A stretch of 64,000 bases of DNA from NCBI RefSeq assembly GCF_029674545.1, contig NZ_CP121354.1, positions 2,675,001 to 2,739,000 of the forward strand, read 5' to 3'. The position numbers and the translations under genes were made by a program. Position 1 is the first letter of the stretch. Every line of letters begins with the position of its first letter. Below the pieces are notes generated by a model. That model had not been told where the DNA came from. It was given only the letters and a program-made list of their open reading frames with translations, and did not search any database. Origin of the DNA: Mesorhizobium sp. WSM4904. GTDB taxonomy: Bacteria > Pseudomonadota > Alphaproteobacteria > Rhizobiales > Rhizobiaceae. Positions 49,904-58,788 of this stretch are shown in pieces.

Positions 49904-50878
49904 TCAGAGCCAGCCGCGCCGGCGGAAATACCAGAAGGGCAGGATCGCGGAGACCACCATCAGGCCGATGGCGAAGGGGTAGCCGAACTCCCATTTGAGC
50001 TCGGGGATGATGTCGAAATTCATGCCGTAGATCGAGGCTACCAGCGTCGGCGGCAGGAAGATGACGGCGGCGACCGAGAAGATCTTGATGATGGCGTTCT
50101 GCTCGATAGAGATCATGCCGAGCGTGGCATCGAGCAGGAAGGAGATCTTCTGCGACAGGAAGGTGGCGTGGTCGGCAAGCGACAGCACGTCGCGCGACAG
50201 AGTCTTGATGCGCGCCCGCACGTCCTTGCTCATCTTGGTCTGGGCCGCGACGTGGGCGAGAAAGCCGGCCAGACGCTGCAGCGAGATCAGGCTGTCGCGG
50301 ACGGAGGAAGCAAGATCCTCCTTGCGGCCGATGCCTTTCAACAGCTCCTGGAAATCGCGGTTGCGCTTCGACGCCTTGGTCGAGCGCGCCTCGAAAATGT
50401 CGCGCGAGATCGCCTCGACATCGCGGCCGGCGCGCTCGAGGATGTCGGCGAGACGGTCGACGATCGCTTCCAGCAGGCCGATCAGGATGGTGTCGCCGCT
50501 GGTGCAGCCGGTCGCCACCTTTTCGGCGCGCAGCGGGAAGGTCTTGAAGGCCTTGGGCTCGTGATAGCGGATGGTGATCAGCCGGTTGCCGGCGAGCGCG
50601 AAGGTCACCGGCGACATCAGCGGCTCGTCGACCTCGGTCTGCGCCGGCAGCACGGCGGTCATGAAGTAGCCGCCGTCCTCGACATAGAGGCGGCTCGATA
50701 TCTCGATCTCCTCCATCTCCTCGCGGGTCGGGATGGCAATGCCCAGCCAGCTCTCGATGGTGGCCTCTTCGTCCTTGGTCGGATTGAAGAGATCGGCCCA
50801 GACGACCCTGTCACCATCCGTGGTGAGATCGTCGGTGACGCGCAGGCGATCATTGTCCACGACGAAGGCCTTGATCAT
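49904..50878 (-). CDS. corA: CorA-family magnesium transporter
   Basis: A 324-aa CorA protein. There is a long cytoplasmic N-terminal domain with alternating strands and helices, and two C-terminal membrane helices. The signature YGMNF lies at the end of TM1 (IIKIFSVAAVIFLPPTLVAS then IYGMNF), and the last helix ends in a basic RRRGWL. It mediates Mg2+ (and possibly Co2+) influx as a pentamer. The start is the ATG at 50878. It stands alone between the MaoC pair and ychF. Confidence 0.93.
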   Translation of the reverse strand: MIKAFVVDNDRLRVTDDLTTDGDRVVWADLFNPTKDEEATIESWLGIAIPTREEMEEIEISSRLYVEDGGYFMTAVLPAQTEVDEPLMSPVTFALAGNRLITIRYHEPKAFKTFPLRAEKVATGCTSGDTILIGLLEAIVDRLADILERAGRDVEAISRDIFEARSTKASKRNRDFQELLKGIGRKEDLASSVRDSLISLQRLAGFLAHVAAQTKMSKDVRARIKTLSRDVLSLADHATFLSQKISFLLDATLGMISIEQNAIIKIFSVAAVIFLPPTLVASIYGMNFDIIPELKWEFGYPFAIGLMVVSAILPFWYFRRRGWL

Positions 50879-51042
50879 CGCCGGGTCTCCCTTGCTGGAC
50901 CAAAGAGATTTCGTTCGAAGCGCCGTCAGGATGCAGGGGCTTCACGGCCGTCAGCACGGGCCGCTTAGCCCCGCTGCATCACAAGGTCAAGACAGGTGCC
51001 TCCGCAGGCCGGAGGGCATGGCCGACGCCAGCAACGGCGATA

Positions 51043-52146
51043 TCACGTGTTGAACTTGAACAGCATGATGTCGCCGTCCTGGACGACATATTCCTTGCCT
51101 TCGTCGCGCGCCTTGCCCGCCTCCTTGGCCGCCGCTTCGCCGCCCAGCGTGACGAAGTCGTTGTAGGAAATCGTCTGGGCGCGGATGAAGCCACGTTCGA
51201 AATCGGTGTGGATGACGCCGGCCGCTTGCGGCGCCTTATCGCCTTTGTGGATCGTCCAGGCGCGCGTCTCCTTCGGCCCGACGGTGAAATAGGTGATCAG
51301 ATGCAGGAGCTCGTAGCCAGCGCGGATCACCTTGTTGAGGCCCGGCTCGTCGAGACCGATCGAGGCAAGGAATTCCATTTCCTCCTCGTCGGAAAGCTGA
51401 GCGACTTCCGCCTCGATCGCCGCCGAGATCACCACCGTGCCGGCGCCCTGCGCGGCGGCCATTTTCTCCACCGCCCTGGTGTGCTCGTTGCCGGTCGCGG
51501 CATCGGCCTCGGCGACGTTGCAGACATAGAGAACGGGATGCGAGGTGAGCAGGTTCAGTCCCTGCAGGATGCGCAGATCATCGGCGCCGATGCCGTTGAG
51601 CAGGAAGCGCGTGGGCTTGCCGGCCTGCAGCAGCTCGAGCGCCGCTTCCATCATCGGCAGCACGGCCGTTGCTTCCTTGTCCTTGCCGGCGGCGCGCTTG
51701 CGGACCTGGACGATGCGGCGCTCGAGGCTTTCCAGGTCGGCGAGCATCAGCTCGGTCTCGACGGTCTCGGCGTCGGCAACCGGATCGATGCGGCCTTCGA
51801 CATGGGTGATGTCGTCATCCTCGAAGCAGCGCAGCACGTGCACGATGGCGTCGACCTCGCGGATGTTGGCGAGGAACTGGTTGCCCAGCCCTTCGCCCTT
51901 GGAGGCGCCGCGCACCAGGCCGGCGATGTCGACGAAGGAGATGCGGGTCGGGATGATCTCCTTCGACTTGCCGATCGCGGCGATCTTCTGCAGGCGCGGG
52001 TCCGGCACCGCCACCTCGCCGGTGTTCGGCTCGATGGTGCAGAAAGGATAGTTGGCGGCCTGCGCGGCGGCCGTCCTGGTCAACGCGTTGAACAGCGTCG
52101 ACTTGCCGACGTTGGGCAAGCCAACGATGCCACATTTGAAACCCAT
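51043..52146 (-). CDS. ychF: redox-regulated ATPase YchF (OBG family)
   Basis: A 367-aa TRAFAC-class protein. G1 is GLPNVGKSTLFNAL, the switch region is FVDIAGLVRGASKGEGLGN, and the NxxE motif that gives ATP rather than GTP preference is in VCNVAEADA. The C-terminal TGS-like domain contains LITYFTVGPKETRAW, and the protein ends DIMLFKFNT. YchF binds ribosomes and affects oxidative stress responses and initiation fidelity. The start is the ATG at 52146. It may be co-transcribed with pth upstream, but the family A repeat lies between them. Confidence 0.96.
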   Translation of the reverse strand: MGFKCGIVGLPNVGKSTLFNALTRTAAAQAANYPFCTIEPNTGEVAVPDPRLQKIAAIGKSKEIIPTRISFVDIAGLVRGASKGEGLGNQFLANIREVDAIVHVLRCFEDDDITHVEGRIDPVADAETVETELMLADLESLERRIVQVRKRAAGKDKEATAVLPMMEAALELLQAGKPTRFLLNGIGADDLRILQGLNLLTSHPVLYVCNVAEADAATGNEHTRAVEKMAAAQGAGTVVISAAIEAEVAQLSDEEEMEFLASIGLDEPGLNKVIRAGYELLHLITYFTVGPKETRAWTIHKGDKAPQAAGVIHTDFERGFIRAQTISYNDFVTLGGEAAAKEAGKARDEGKEYVVQDGDIMLFKFNT

Positions 52147-52244
52147 GTTCTTACGGTCCTATCGGGAATTCGAGATTTGGTGAGGGCTATGGGCGAAAGC
52201 AACGACGAACGTCAAGCCCCATGCCCCTGATCGTGACGGAGGCC

Positions 52245-52332
52245 AGAGCGCGTCGCGTTGAAACGGAGTCGGACGCTGCGCTTTAAATCCTTGTTTTGAT
52301 GCAGTTCGCCCAAAACCGCTGCGCACTTTGGC
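52245..52332. repeat. structured intergenic repeat, family A copy 3 (shortened)
   Basis: Keeps the left stem (agcgcgtcgcgttgaaacgg and gctgcgctttaaatcc) and the cccaaaaccgctgcgcacttt block of the family, but lacks most of the right stem found at 9226-9271 and 36521-36565. It ends directly before the pth stop codon. Confidence 0.75.
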
Positions 52333-52333
52333 C

Positions 52334-53056
52334 TTAGTCCTTGCCGAACAGCTTCTTCAGCATCGCGGCCATCGGTCCGCTTTCGGGAACCTTCGCCGGC
52401 GGCTGCTGCGGGCGGGCCTGGCGGATATGGCTCTGTTGTTTCGGCGCCTTGGGCGGCGGCCGGTCGTCGTCGCCGGTCGGCACGAGCTTGTCGCGCAGCG
52501 CCAGCGTGATGCGGTTCATGAAGGAGTTGTCGTCGCCCTTGGCCAGCAGGCCGGCGTCATCGGCGATCGCATCGAGCAACACGTCGAGCCATTCACGGTC
52601 GGCCTTGGCGAAATCGCCGAGCACATGGCCGTGCACCATCTCCTTGACGCCGGGATGGCCGACGCCGATGCGCACGCGGCGATAGGCATTGCCGACATGC
52701 TGGTCGAGCGAGCGGATGCCGTTGTGGCCGCCCGAGCCGCCGCCCACCTTGACCCTGACCTTGCCGGCGGCAAGGTCGATCTCGTCGTAGAAGACGGTGA
52801 GGGCGGATGGTTCGAGCTTATAGAAGCGCAGCGCCTCGCCGACCGACTGTCCGGACAGGTTCATGAAGGTCTGCGGCTTGATCAGCAGGATCTTCTCGCC
52901 GCCGAGCGTGCCTTCGGAGATCAGTCCCTGGAACTTCTTCGACCAGGGCGAAAAGGAATGGCGGCGGGCAATCGCGTCCGCCGCCATGAAGCCGACATTG
53001 TGCCGGTTGTTTTGATATTTCGCGCCCGGATTGCCGAGGCCTGCAAAGACAAGCAT
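52334..53056 (-). CDS. pth: peptidyl-tRNA hydrolase
   Basis: A 240-aa enzyme that frees tRNA from stalled peptidyl-tRNA. The catalytic His is in [15 protein letters not shown]; Asn residues of [15 protein letters not shown] and [30 protein letters not shown] motifs ([12 protein letters not shown]) line the active site. It is longer than the usual 190-200 residues because of a Pro/Gln/Lys-rich C-terminal extension (about 190-240, [12 protein letters not shown] to KKLFGKD), common in Rhizobiales and probably disordered. It follows rplY by 24 bp, the usual order for ribosome-linked genes. Confidence 0.96.
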   Translation of the reverse strand: MLVFAGLGNPGAKYQNNRHNVGFMAADAIARRHSFSPWSKKFQGLISEGTLGGEKILLIKPQTFMNLSGQSVGEALRFYKLEPSALTVFYDEIDLAAGKVRVKVGGGSGGHNGIRSLDQHVGNAYRRVRIGVGHPGVKEMVHGHVLGDFAKADREWLDVLLDAIADDAGLLAKGDDNSFMNRITLALRDKLVPTGDDDRPPPKAPKQQSHIRQARPQQPPAKVPESGPMAAMLKKLFGKD

Positions 53057-53080
53057 CGTCGCCTCCAGACGCGGAAGAGA

Positions 53081-53725
53081 TTACTTCTCTTCGGCGGCAG
53101 GGGCCGCCGCTTCCGGCGCTTCCGCCTCGGCCGTCTCTTCCGTCTCCGGCTTCATCGCCGCGGAACCGGCAATGGTCGCGATGGTGAAGTCGCGATCGGA
53201 GATCACCGGCTTGACGCCGGCTGGCAGGGTAACCGCCGAAATGTGGATCGAGTCGCCGATTTCGGTGCCGGTGAGATCGACGGTGATGAAATCCGGGATC
53301 GCATTGGCCGGGCAGTGGAACTCGACTTCGTGACGCACGATGTTGAGCACGCCGCCGCGCTTGATGCCGGGCGACTTCTCTTCGTTGATGAAGTGGACGG
53401 GCACGTCGACATTGACCTCGGTGTCCTTGCCGATGCGCAGGAAGTCGACATGGACCGGGAAGTCCTTGACCGGATCGAGTTGGAAGTCCTTCGGCAGGAC
53501 CTGAATCTTCTTGCCGTCGACATCGATCGTGGCGATCGTGGTCAGGAACCCGCCGCCGTGGATCTTGTAGAAGATGTCCTTGTAGTTGAGCGCAATCGCC
53601 AGGGGGGGCTGCTTGTCGCCGTAAATAACTGCAGGCACTTTGCCGTTGCGTCGAACCGTACGGGCGGACCCCTTACCGACCTGTTCGCGCGCTTCGGCCT
53701 TGAGCTCGTAAGTATCGTGGCTCAT
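53081..53725 (-). CDS. rplY: 50S ribosomal protein L25/general stress protein Ctc
   Basis: A 214-aa L25 of the long (TL5/CTC) type. The N-terminal 5S-rRNA-binding domain begins [20 protein letters not shown], and the C-terminal beta domain ends in an Ala/Glu-rich acidic tail ([20 protein letters not shown]). The ATG at 53725 is preceded by aaagga, so the longer frame to 53806 is rejected. It is the first gene of rplY-pth. Confidence 0.95.
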   Translation of the reverse strand: MSHDTYELKAEAREQVGKGSARTVRRNGKVPAVIYGDKQPPLAIALNYKDIFYKIHGGGFLTTIATIDVDGKKIQVLPKDFQLDPVKDFPVHVDFLRIGKDTEVNVDVPVHFINEEKSPGIKRGGVLNIVRHEVEFHCPANAIPDFITVDLTGTEIGDSIHISAVTLPAGVKPVISDRDFTIATIAGSAAMKPETEETAEAEAPEAAAPAAEEK

Positions 53726-54112
53726 GGCATTTCCTTTCGCGTGTTGTGGAGCGTTCGCGGCGGGCCAGCCCATCCGTAAACGTCGAAAGCCGTCGCGGCC
53801 TTGCATGGTCGATCCAAACGCTTTTGGCTGTCCAAACGCTTCCGGGGATCATGCAGGCCTGGCCGGCCTTCCTCCGCGTTGCCTCCAAGGGTGTCTACGC
53901 GGGTGGCGGCTCTATAGCGGAAGGCGGCGAGGGGCGCAAGCCGTTGAGCGGCAAGCCTTGGCCGGAGCCGGCTTGGTCGGCAGAACATGGTCGACGCTCC
54001 GCCTGACGCAAAATCAGATCTGGCGGATTGCGCGGAGTCTTGTCTGCATCCGTAATGTAGCATCGGGCGGGTTTCAATCGTCCTTGGCAGGCAAGGACCT
54101 TTGGAGATCGAT
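53726..54112. other. 387-bp divergent region between rplY and the GST gene
   Basis: No gene supported on either strand. It should contain the rplY-pth promoter and the promoter of the glutathione transferase gene. The direct repeat ccaaacgctt occurs at 53813-53822 and 53834-53843, within the rplY upstream region, with no known role. Confidence 0.45.
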
Positions 54113-54757
54113 ATGAAACTTCTGTTCAGCCGCAACCCCAATCCTCGCCTCGCGGTCGCGGTGGCGCGCTATCTCGAGGCGGAGATCGCCTTCGAATTCG
54201 CCTCGCCGACGGCGCCGGGGCAGGCCGAACGATATCGCGCGCTGAACCCCAATTTGACCTTGCCCATATTGGTCGGCCCGGGATGGAGCCTGTGGGAGGC
54301 CGACGCCATCGCCTGCCGGCTCTCGCGCGACATGCGTTCCGATTTCTGGCGCATCGGAGACGACGAGCCCGAGATGATCCGCTGGCTGAGCTGGGGCAAG
54401 GAGAACTTCACCAGGGCCTGCGACATGGTGCATTTTGAGCGCGGCACCAAGCAGCGTTGGAAACTGGGACCGATCGACGAGGCCTTGGTCGAAGAGGGGT
54501 TGAGGCAGTTCCACACGGCCGCAGCTCTCCTTGAGGCCGAGCTTTCCCAGCGCGAGTGGCTGGTCGGCAATTCGGTTTCCTATGCCGACTTCCGCATGGC
54601 GACGTTCCTCGCTTTCAACGATGTCGCAAGATTGCCGCTCGACGACTACCCGTCTATTCGCCGCTGGTATGGCCGGCTGCAGGCGATCGATGCTTGGCGC
54701 GATCCCTTCCAGGGACTGGAGGCGCCGCAACTGCCGCCGGTCGGGATTGAAGCCTGA
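54113..54757 (+). CDS. glutathione S-transferase family protein
   Basis: A 214-aa protein with an N-terminal thioredoxin fold (MKLLFSRNPNPRLAVAVARY, then LNPNLTLPILVGPGWSLWEAD, where the Trp-Glu-Ala-Asp part replaces the usual Glu-Ser glutathione-binding pair) and an all-helical C-terminal domain (WLVGNSVSYADFRMATFLAF). The start is the ATG at 54113 with ggag upstream; a TTG at 54101 is an alternative. The class is unclear. It precedes an organosulfur gene set by about 140 bp, which may or may not be functional linkage. Confidence 0.88.
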   Translation: MKLLFSRNPNPRLAVAVARYLEAEIAFEFASPTAPGQAERYRALNPNLTLPILVGPGWSLWEADAIACRLSRDMRSDFWRIGDDEPEMIRWLSWGKENFTRACDMVHFERGTKQRWKLGPIDEALVEEGLRQFHTAAALLEAELSQREWLVGNSVSYADFRMATFLAFNDVARLPLDDYPSIRRWYGRLQAIDAWRDPFQGLEAPQLPPVGIEA

Positions 54758-54895
54758 GCCCGCATCCGCTGAACCAATCAACGGCGAAAGAACGCAAACT
54801 CAATCCCTCTGCCAGGCTCGTTTTGAAATCTTCTCGCTCATTTAATTCTATAAAATCGGTAGGCTTAATGAATAAACGCCGCGAGGAGAGCCGAG

Positions 54896-55453
54896 ATGAC
54901 GAAGAAGTTGGTGGTGGGGATATCCGGCAACCTGACCCGCCCGTCGAAAACCAAGGCGTTCGTCAGTCATATCGCCGGCGAGGTCGCCGGTCGGATCGGT
55001 GCGACGCCTGCAGTCTTCGACATTGAGGACCTTGGTCCATCGCTTCCTTGGGCACGACGCATCGGCGATCTCGATCCGGTGGCCCGGGCCGTCGTCGAAC
55101 AGTTGACCGGCGCGGACGTGCTGGTGGCTGGGTCGCCGACCTTCAAGGGCAGTTATACGGGCCTTTTCAAGCACTTGTTCGACCTTCTCGATCCGTCTTC
55201 GCTGCGTGGGAAACCGGTCATCCTGGCGGCGACCGGCGGCGGAGAGCGTCACTCGCTGATCGTCGAACATCAGCTGCGGCCGCTGTTCGGCTTCTTCGAA
55301 GCGCTGACCATACCGACCGCGATCTACGCCTCCGACAAGGATTTTGCCGACGGCGTGCTCGTGTCGGAAGCGATCCATGCCCGCGCCCGGCAGGCCGTCG
55401 CCGAGGTCGTCAACGTCGTCGGCGCCACACGCAGCGTTGGCCTCGCCGCCTGA
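54896..55453 (+). CDS. NAD(P)H-dependent FMN reductase (MsuE/SsuE-like)
   Basis: A 185-aa flavodoxin-fold reductase supplying reduced FMN to a partner monooxygenase. LVVGISGNLTRPSKTKAFVSH is the FMN-phosphate loop, ADVLVAGSPTFKGSYTGLFKHLFDLLD carries the conserved flavin-contact region, and LAATGGGERHSLIVEHQLRPLFGFF is typical of the MsuE family. It starts at the ATG at 54896, with cgaggagag upstream. It is followed 34 bp later by the flavin monooxygenase, its likely partner, and then by an ABC importer. Confidence 0.9.
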   Translation: MTKKLVVGISGNLTRPSKTKAFVSHIAGEVAGRIGATPAVFDIEDLGPSLPWARRIGDLDPVARAVVEQLTGADVLVAGSPTFKGSYTGLFKHLFDLLDPSSLRGKPVILAATGGGERHSLIVEHQLRPLFGFFEALTIPTAIYASDKDFADGVLVSEAIHARARQAVAEVVNVVGATRSVGLAA

Positions 55454-55487
55454 CTCCGAAGCAATCGTTCGAACCGAAGGATCAGCC

Positions 55488-56852
55488 ATGACCAGCCCCA
55501 GCAAGCTCAGACAGATCAAGCTCGGCGCCTTCCTGCCCGGCGGCGGCCAACATGTCGCGGCCTGGCGCCATCCGGACTCGCCGGCCGATGGCGCGACCAA
55601 TTTCGAGTTCCACAGAAAGCTCGCGCTGACCGCCGAGCGCGGCCTGTTCGACGCCTATTTTCTTGCCGACAACCTGACGGTGGGCCTCGGCGCCCGCGAG
55701 GGCGGCAACGCCAAGATCGCCGGTTTCGAGCCGGTGACGCTGTTTGCGGCGCTGGCTCCGCTGACCACCCATCTCGGCTTCATCGCCACCGCTTCGACCA
55801 CCTATGAGGAGCCTTACACGCTCGCCCGCAAATTCGCCTCGCTCGACCTTCTGTCGAACGGCCGCGCCGGCTGGAACGTCGTGACCTCTGCCGGCGACGA
55901 TACGGCGCGCAACTTCAATCGCGACGTCCAGCCCAACCATGCGGAGCGCTATGCGCGGGCGCATGAGCATGTCGAGACGGTCAAGGCGCTGTGGGACAGC
56001 TGGGAAGACGACGCTTTCATCCGCGACAAGAAGACCGGCCGCTTCTACGACAAGGACAAGCTGCACGACATCGACCACAAGGGCGAGCATTTCAGCGTCA
56101 AGGGGCCGCTCAACGTGCCGCGTCCGGTGCAAGGGCATCCCGTGGTGGTGCAGGCCGGTCAGTCCGAGGATGGCCGCGGGCTCGCCGCGGCCTCGGCCGA
56201 AGTGATCTTCACCGCGCACCAGAACCTCGCCTCCGCGCAGGAATTTTATCGCGACATCAAGGCGCGCGTGGCGGCGGCCGGCCGCGATCCGGCACAGGTG
56301 CTGATCATGCCGGGCGTGGCGCCTTTCGTCGGCCGCACCGAAGCGGAAGCCCGCGCCAAATACCAGCAACTGAACGACCTGATCCTGCCGGAGGATGGGG
56401 TGGCGCTGCTCAACGCGCTTGCCGGCCAGACGCTCGATCTGCGGGATTATCCGCTCGACGGGCCGCTGCCGCCGAGCGGAGAAACTGAAGGCATGAAGAG
56501 CCGGCAGGCGCTGATCCGTCAGATCGCCGACGAGCACAATTTTACGATCCGCCAGCTTTATCAGTGGGTGGCGACCGCGCGTGGCCATTACACTGTCATC
56601 GGCAGCGCCACGCAGATCGCCGATCGACTGGAGGAATGGTTCACCAGCGAAGCCGCAGACGGCTTCAACATCCTGCCGCCATGGCTGCCAGGCGCGCTCG
56701 ACGATTTCGTCGACCTGGTGATCCCTGAGCTGCAGCGGCGGGGCCTGTTCCGCACCGCCTATGAGGGCAGGACACTGCGCGAGAATCTCGGCCTCAGGCG
56801 GCCGGAGAACCCGTGGACGGCCGCGCGTTCGACCGTGCTCGCTGCCGAATGA
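55488..56852 (+). CDS. LLM-class FMN-dependent monooxygenase (NtaA/SnaA/DszA family)
   Basis: A 454-aa bacterial-luciferase-like monooxygenase of the NtaA/SnaA/DszA group, which takes FMNH2 from a separate reductase. Features: IKLGAFLPGGGQHVAAWRHP, FDAYFLADNLTV, the flavin motif region RAGWNVVTSAGDDTARNFN, and a C-terminal WVATARGHYTVIGSATQIAD. The length is normal for the family. Given the FMN reductase before it and the sulfonate-type importer after it, an organosulfur substrate (a sulfonate or sulfone) is likely; nitrilotriacetate-type substrates cannot be excluded. Confidence 0.92.
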   Translation: MTSPSKLRQIKLGAFLPGGGQHVAAWRHPDSPADGATNFEFHRKLALTAERGLFDAYFLADNLTVGLGAREGGNAKIAGFEPVTLFAALAPLTTHLGFIATASTTYEEPYTLARKFASLDLLSNGRAGWNVVTSAGDDTARNFNRDVQPNHAERYARAHEHVETVKALWDSWEDDAFIRDKKTGRFYDKDKLHDIDHKGEHFSVKGPLNVPRPVQGHPVVVQAGQSEDGRGLAAASAEVIFTAHQNLASAQEFYRDIKARVAAAGRDPAQVLIMPGVAPFVGRTEAEARAKYQQLNDLILPEDGVALLNALAGQTLDLRDYPLDGPLPPSGETEGMKSRQALIRQIADEHNFTIRQLYQWVATARGHYTVIGSATQIADRLEEWFTSEAADGFNILPPWLPGALDDFVDLVIPELQRRGLFRTAYEGRTLRENLGLRRPENPWTAARSTVLAAE

Positions 56853-56876
56853 TCCCTCGAAGCGAGAGGCAAGACG

Positions 56877-57725
56877 ATGACTTTGCAGCACATCGAACGA
56901 CCAATCGGCATCGGCAGGCGTGACGGCGGCAACAGCTTCGGTACCGAGGCCCTGCGGCTGGCCGGCCGGACCTCGGCGCGGATTCTGTCGCGCTATGGCC
57001 TGCTTCTGGGCTTCCTGGCGCTTTGGCAGATGGCGGCAAGCAGCGGCTGGGTCAATGCGGCGGTGCTGCCGCCGATCGACGCGATCGTCGCCGCGCTCTG
57101 GAAGGGGCTTGCCGGCGGCAGCCTGCTCGGCGACATCGCCATCAGCCTGCAGCGCGCCGGCCTGGCCTTCGCGACGGCCGTCCTCGTCGCCATCCCGCTC
57201 GGCCTTGTCATGGGCCAGGTGCGGGCCGTGGAGACCGCGCTCGACCCTATCCTGCAACTGTTCCGCCAGACCTCGGCGCTGGCGCTCTATCCGGTGTTCA
57301 TCCTGCTCCTGGGATTGGGCGAGGCCTCCAAAGTGTTCGTCATCTTCTGGGCGACGCTTTTTCCGCTGCTCCTCAACACCATCAGCGGCGTCAAGGAGGT
57401 CGACCCGAAGCTGCTTGAGATGGCGCGCGTCTATGGCGCCCGACGCTTGACTATTTTCCGCCGCGTCGTGCTGCCAGGCGCGGTGCCTTCGATCTTCGTC
57501 GGCTTGAGGCTCGGCGCCACCACCGCGCTGCTGCTGCTGATCGCCTCGGAAATGATCGGCGCCAACAAGGGCATCGGCTTCCAGGTGATGAACGCGCAGT
57601 ACAACTTCCAGATTCCGCTGATGTTCGCGGCGATCGTCATTCTTGCGGCGCTTGGCCTGATCGCCAACCAGGCGCTGGTCAGCCTGCAGCGGCGACTCTG
57701 CCGCTGGAGCAGCACCGCCGGCTAA
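56877..57725 (+). CDS. ABC importer permease, SsuC/TauC-like
   Basis: A 282-aa permease with six hydrophobic segments, among them RYGLLLGFLALWQMAASSGW, FATAVLVAIPLGLVMGQV, LFRQTSALALYPVFILLLGL and LMFAAIVILAALGLIANQAL. The cytoplasmic EAA loop reads MARVYGARRLTIFRRVVLPGAVP. It starts at the ATG at 56877, 24 bp after the monooxygenase. Belongs to the nitrate/sulfonate/taurine importer family. It partners the binding protein and ATPase that follow. Confidence 0.93.
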   Translation: MTLQHIERPIGIGRRDGGNSFGTEALRLAGRTSARILSRYGLLLGFLALWQMAASSGWVNAAVLPPIDAIVAALWKGLAGGSLLGDIAISLQRAGLAFATAVLVAIPLGLVMGQVRAVETALDPILQLFRQTSALALYPVFILLLGLGEASKVFVIFWATLFPLLLNTISGVKEVDPKLLEMARVYGARRLTIFRRVVLPGAVPSIFVGLRLGATTALLLLIASEMIGANKGIGFQVMNAQYNFQIPLMFAAIVILAALGLIANQALVSLQRRLCRWSSTAG

Positions 57726-57772
57726 GCCGCCAATCTTTCACAGTCATCCCTGAAACCATGAAAGGCCGGACC

Positions 57773-58771
57773 ATGACCATCACACGCCGTTCGCTTCTCC
57801 TGCGTGCCCCGCTTGCCGCCGGCATCATCGCCGCAGGCCTGCCTTCGATCGCCCGCTCGCAAGCCGCTTCCGTCAAGATACGCTACCTCGCAAGCCGCGG
57901 TGGCATTTCCCCGCACGAGCTCGCCGCCGAGCTCGGCTATTTCAAAGGTCTCGGCATCGAGCTCGAGAATGTCGGCTACGCCGCAGGCGGCCCGGAATCG
58001 CTGTTCGCGCTCGCCTCCGGCAGCGTCGACCTGGGTTCGGCCGCCACGCCGGCCGTGATCAACTCGATTGCCGGCGGCAACGACTTCGTCGCCGCCTATC
58101 CGAGCAACGGCATCGACAAGGAGGTCAAGAGCGTCTTCTATGTGCTGGAGGATAGCCCGATCAAATCGATCGCGGATATCGCGGGCAAGACGATCTCGGT
58201 CAATACGCTCGGCGCCCATCTCGACTATACGGTGCGCGAGGCGCTGCGGGGCGTTGGCCTGCCGCCGGATGCCGCCAAGCTGGTCGTGGTGCCGGGGCCG
58301 CAGCTCGAGCAGACCTTGCGCTCGCGCCAGGTCGATGTCGCGGGTCTCGGCTACTGGCAGACGACCTTCGCCGGCCAACTGGTCAGCAATGGCGGCGTGC
58401 GCGGCGTCTTCAACGACACCGACGTGCTCGGCGAGATCGCCGGCGGTTTCGTCGTGCTGCGGCGCGATTTCATCGCCGCCAAGCCCGACGCTGCCCGCAA
58501 CTTCGTAGAGCAGTCCGCACGCGCCGCCGACTGGTCGCGGCAGAACCCGGACGAGGCGCGCAAGCTGCTCGCCGGCGTCCTCGACAAACGCGGCGAGAAT
58601 GGCGAGCTGGCGCGCTACTGGACCGGCTTCGGCCTGCGCGAAAAAGCGGCGGTCACCGACCGCGACGTCGACTTCTGGGTAGGCGTCCTCGAACGCGACG
58701 GCCGGTTGCCGAAAGGCAAGCTCAAGGCCGCCGATATCCTCTACCGTCCCGGCGAGACCAAGACCAACTGA
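57773..58771 (+). CDS. ABC importer substrate-binding protein, SsuA/NrtA-like
   Basis: A 332-aa periplasmic binding protein. The N-terminus (MTITRRSLLLRAPLAAGIIA) is a signal with a double-Arg, possibly Tat-dependent, cleaved near ARSQA. Family features are IRYLASRGGISPHELAAELG, YFKGLGIELENVGYAAGGPE and VNTLGAHLDYTVREALRGVG. The ATG at 57773 has aaagg at a good distance; an upstream ATG at 57758 is a possible alternative. It probably captures an aliphatic sulfonate or a related sulfur compound. Confidence 0.9.
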   Translation: MTITRRSLLLRAPLAAGIIAAGLPSIARSQAASVKIRYLASRGGISPHELAAELGYFKGLGIELENVGYAAGGPESLFALASGSVDLGSAATPAVINSIAGGNDFVAAYPSNGIDKEVKSVFYVLEDSPIKSIADIAGKTISVNTLGAHLDYTVREALRGVGLPPDAAKLVVVPGPQLEQTLRSRQVDVAGLGYWQTTFAGQLVSNGGVRGVFNDTDVLGEIAGGFVVLRRDFIAAKPDAARNFVEQSARAADWSRQNPDEARKLLAGVLDKRGENGELARYWTGFGLREKAAVTDRDVDFWVGVLERDGRLPKGKLKAADILYRPGETKTN

Positions 58772-58788
58772 GCATGGAGGCGCAAGCC

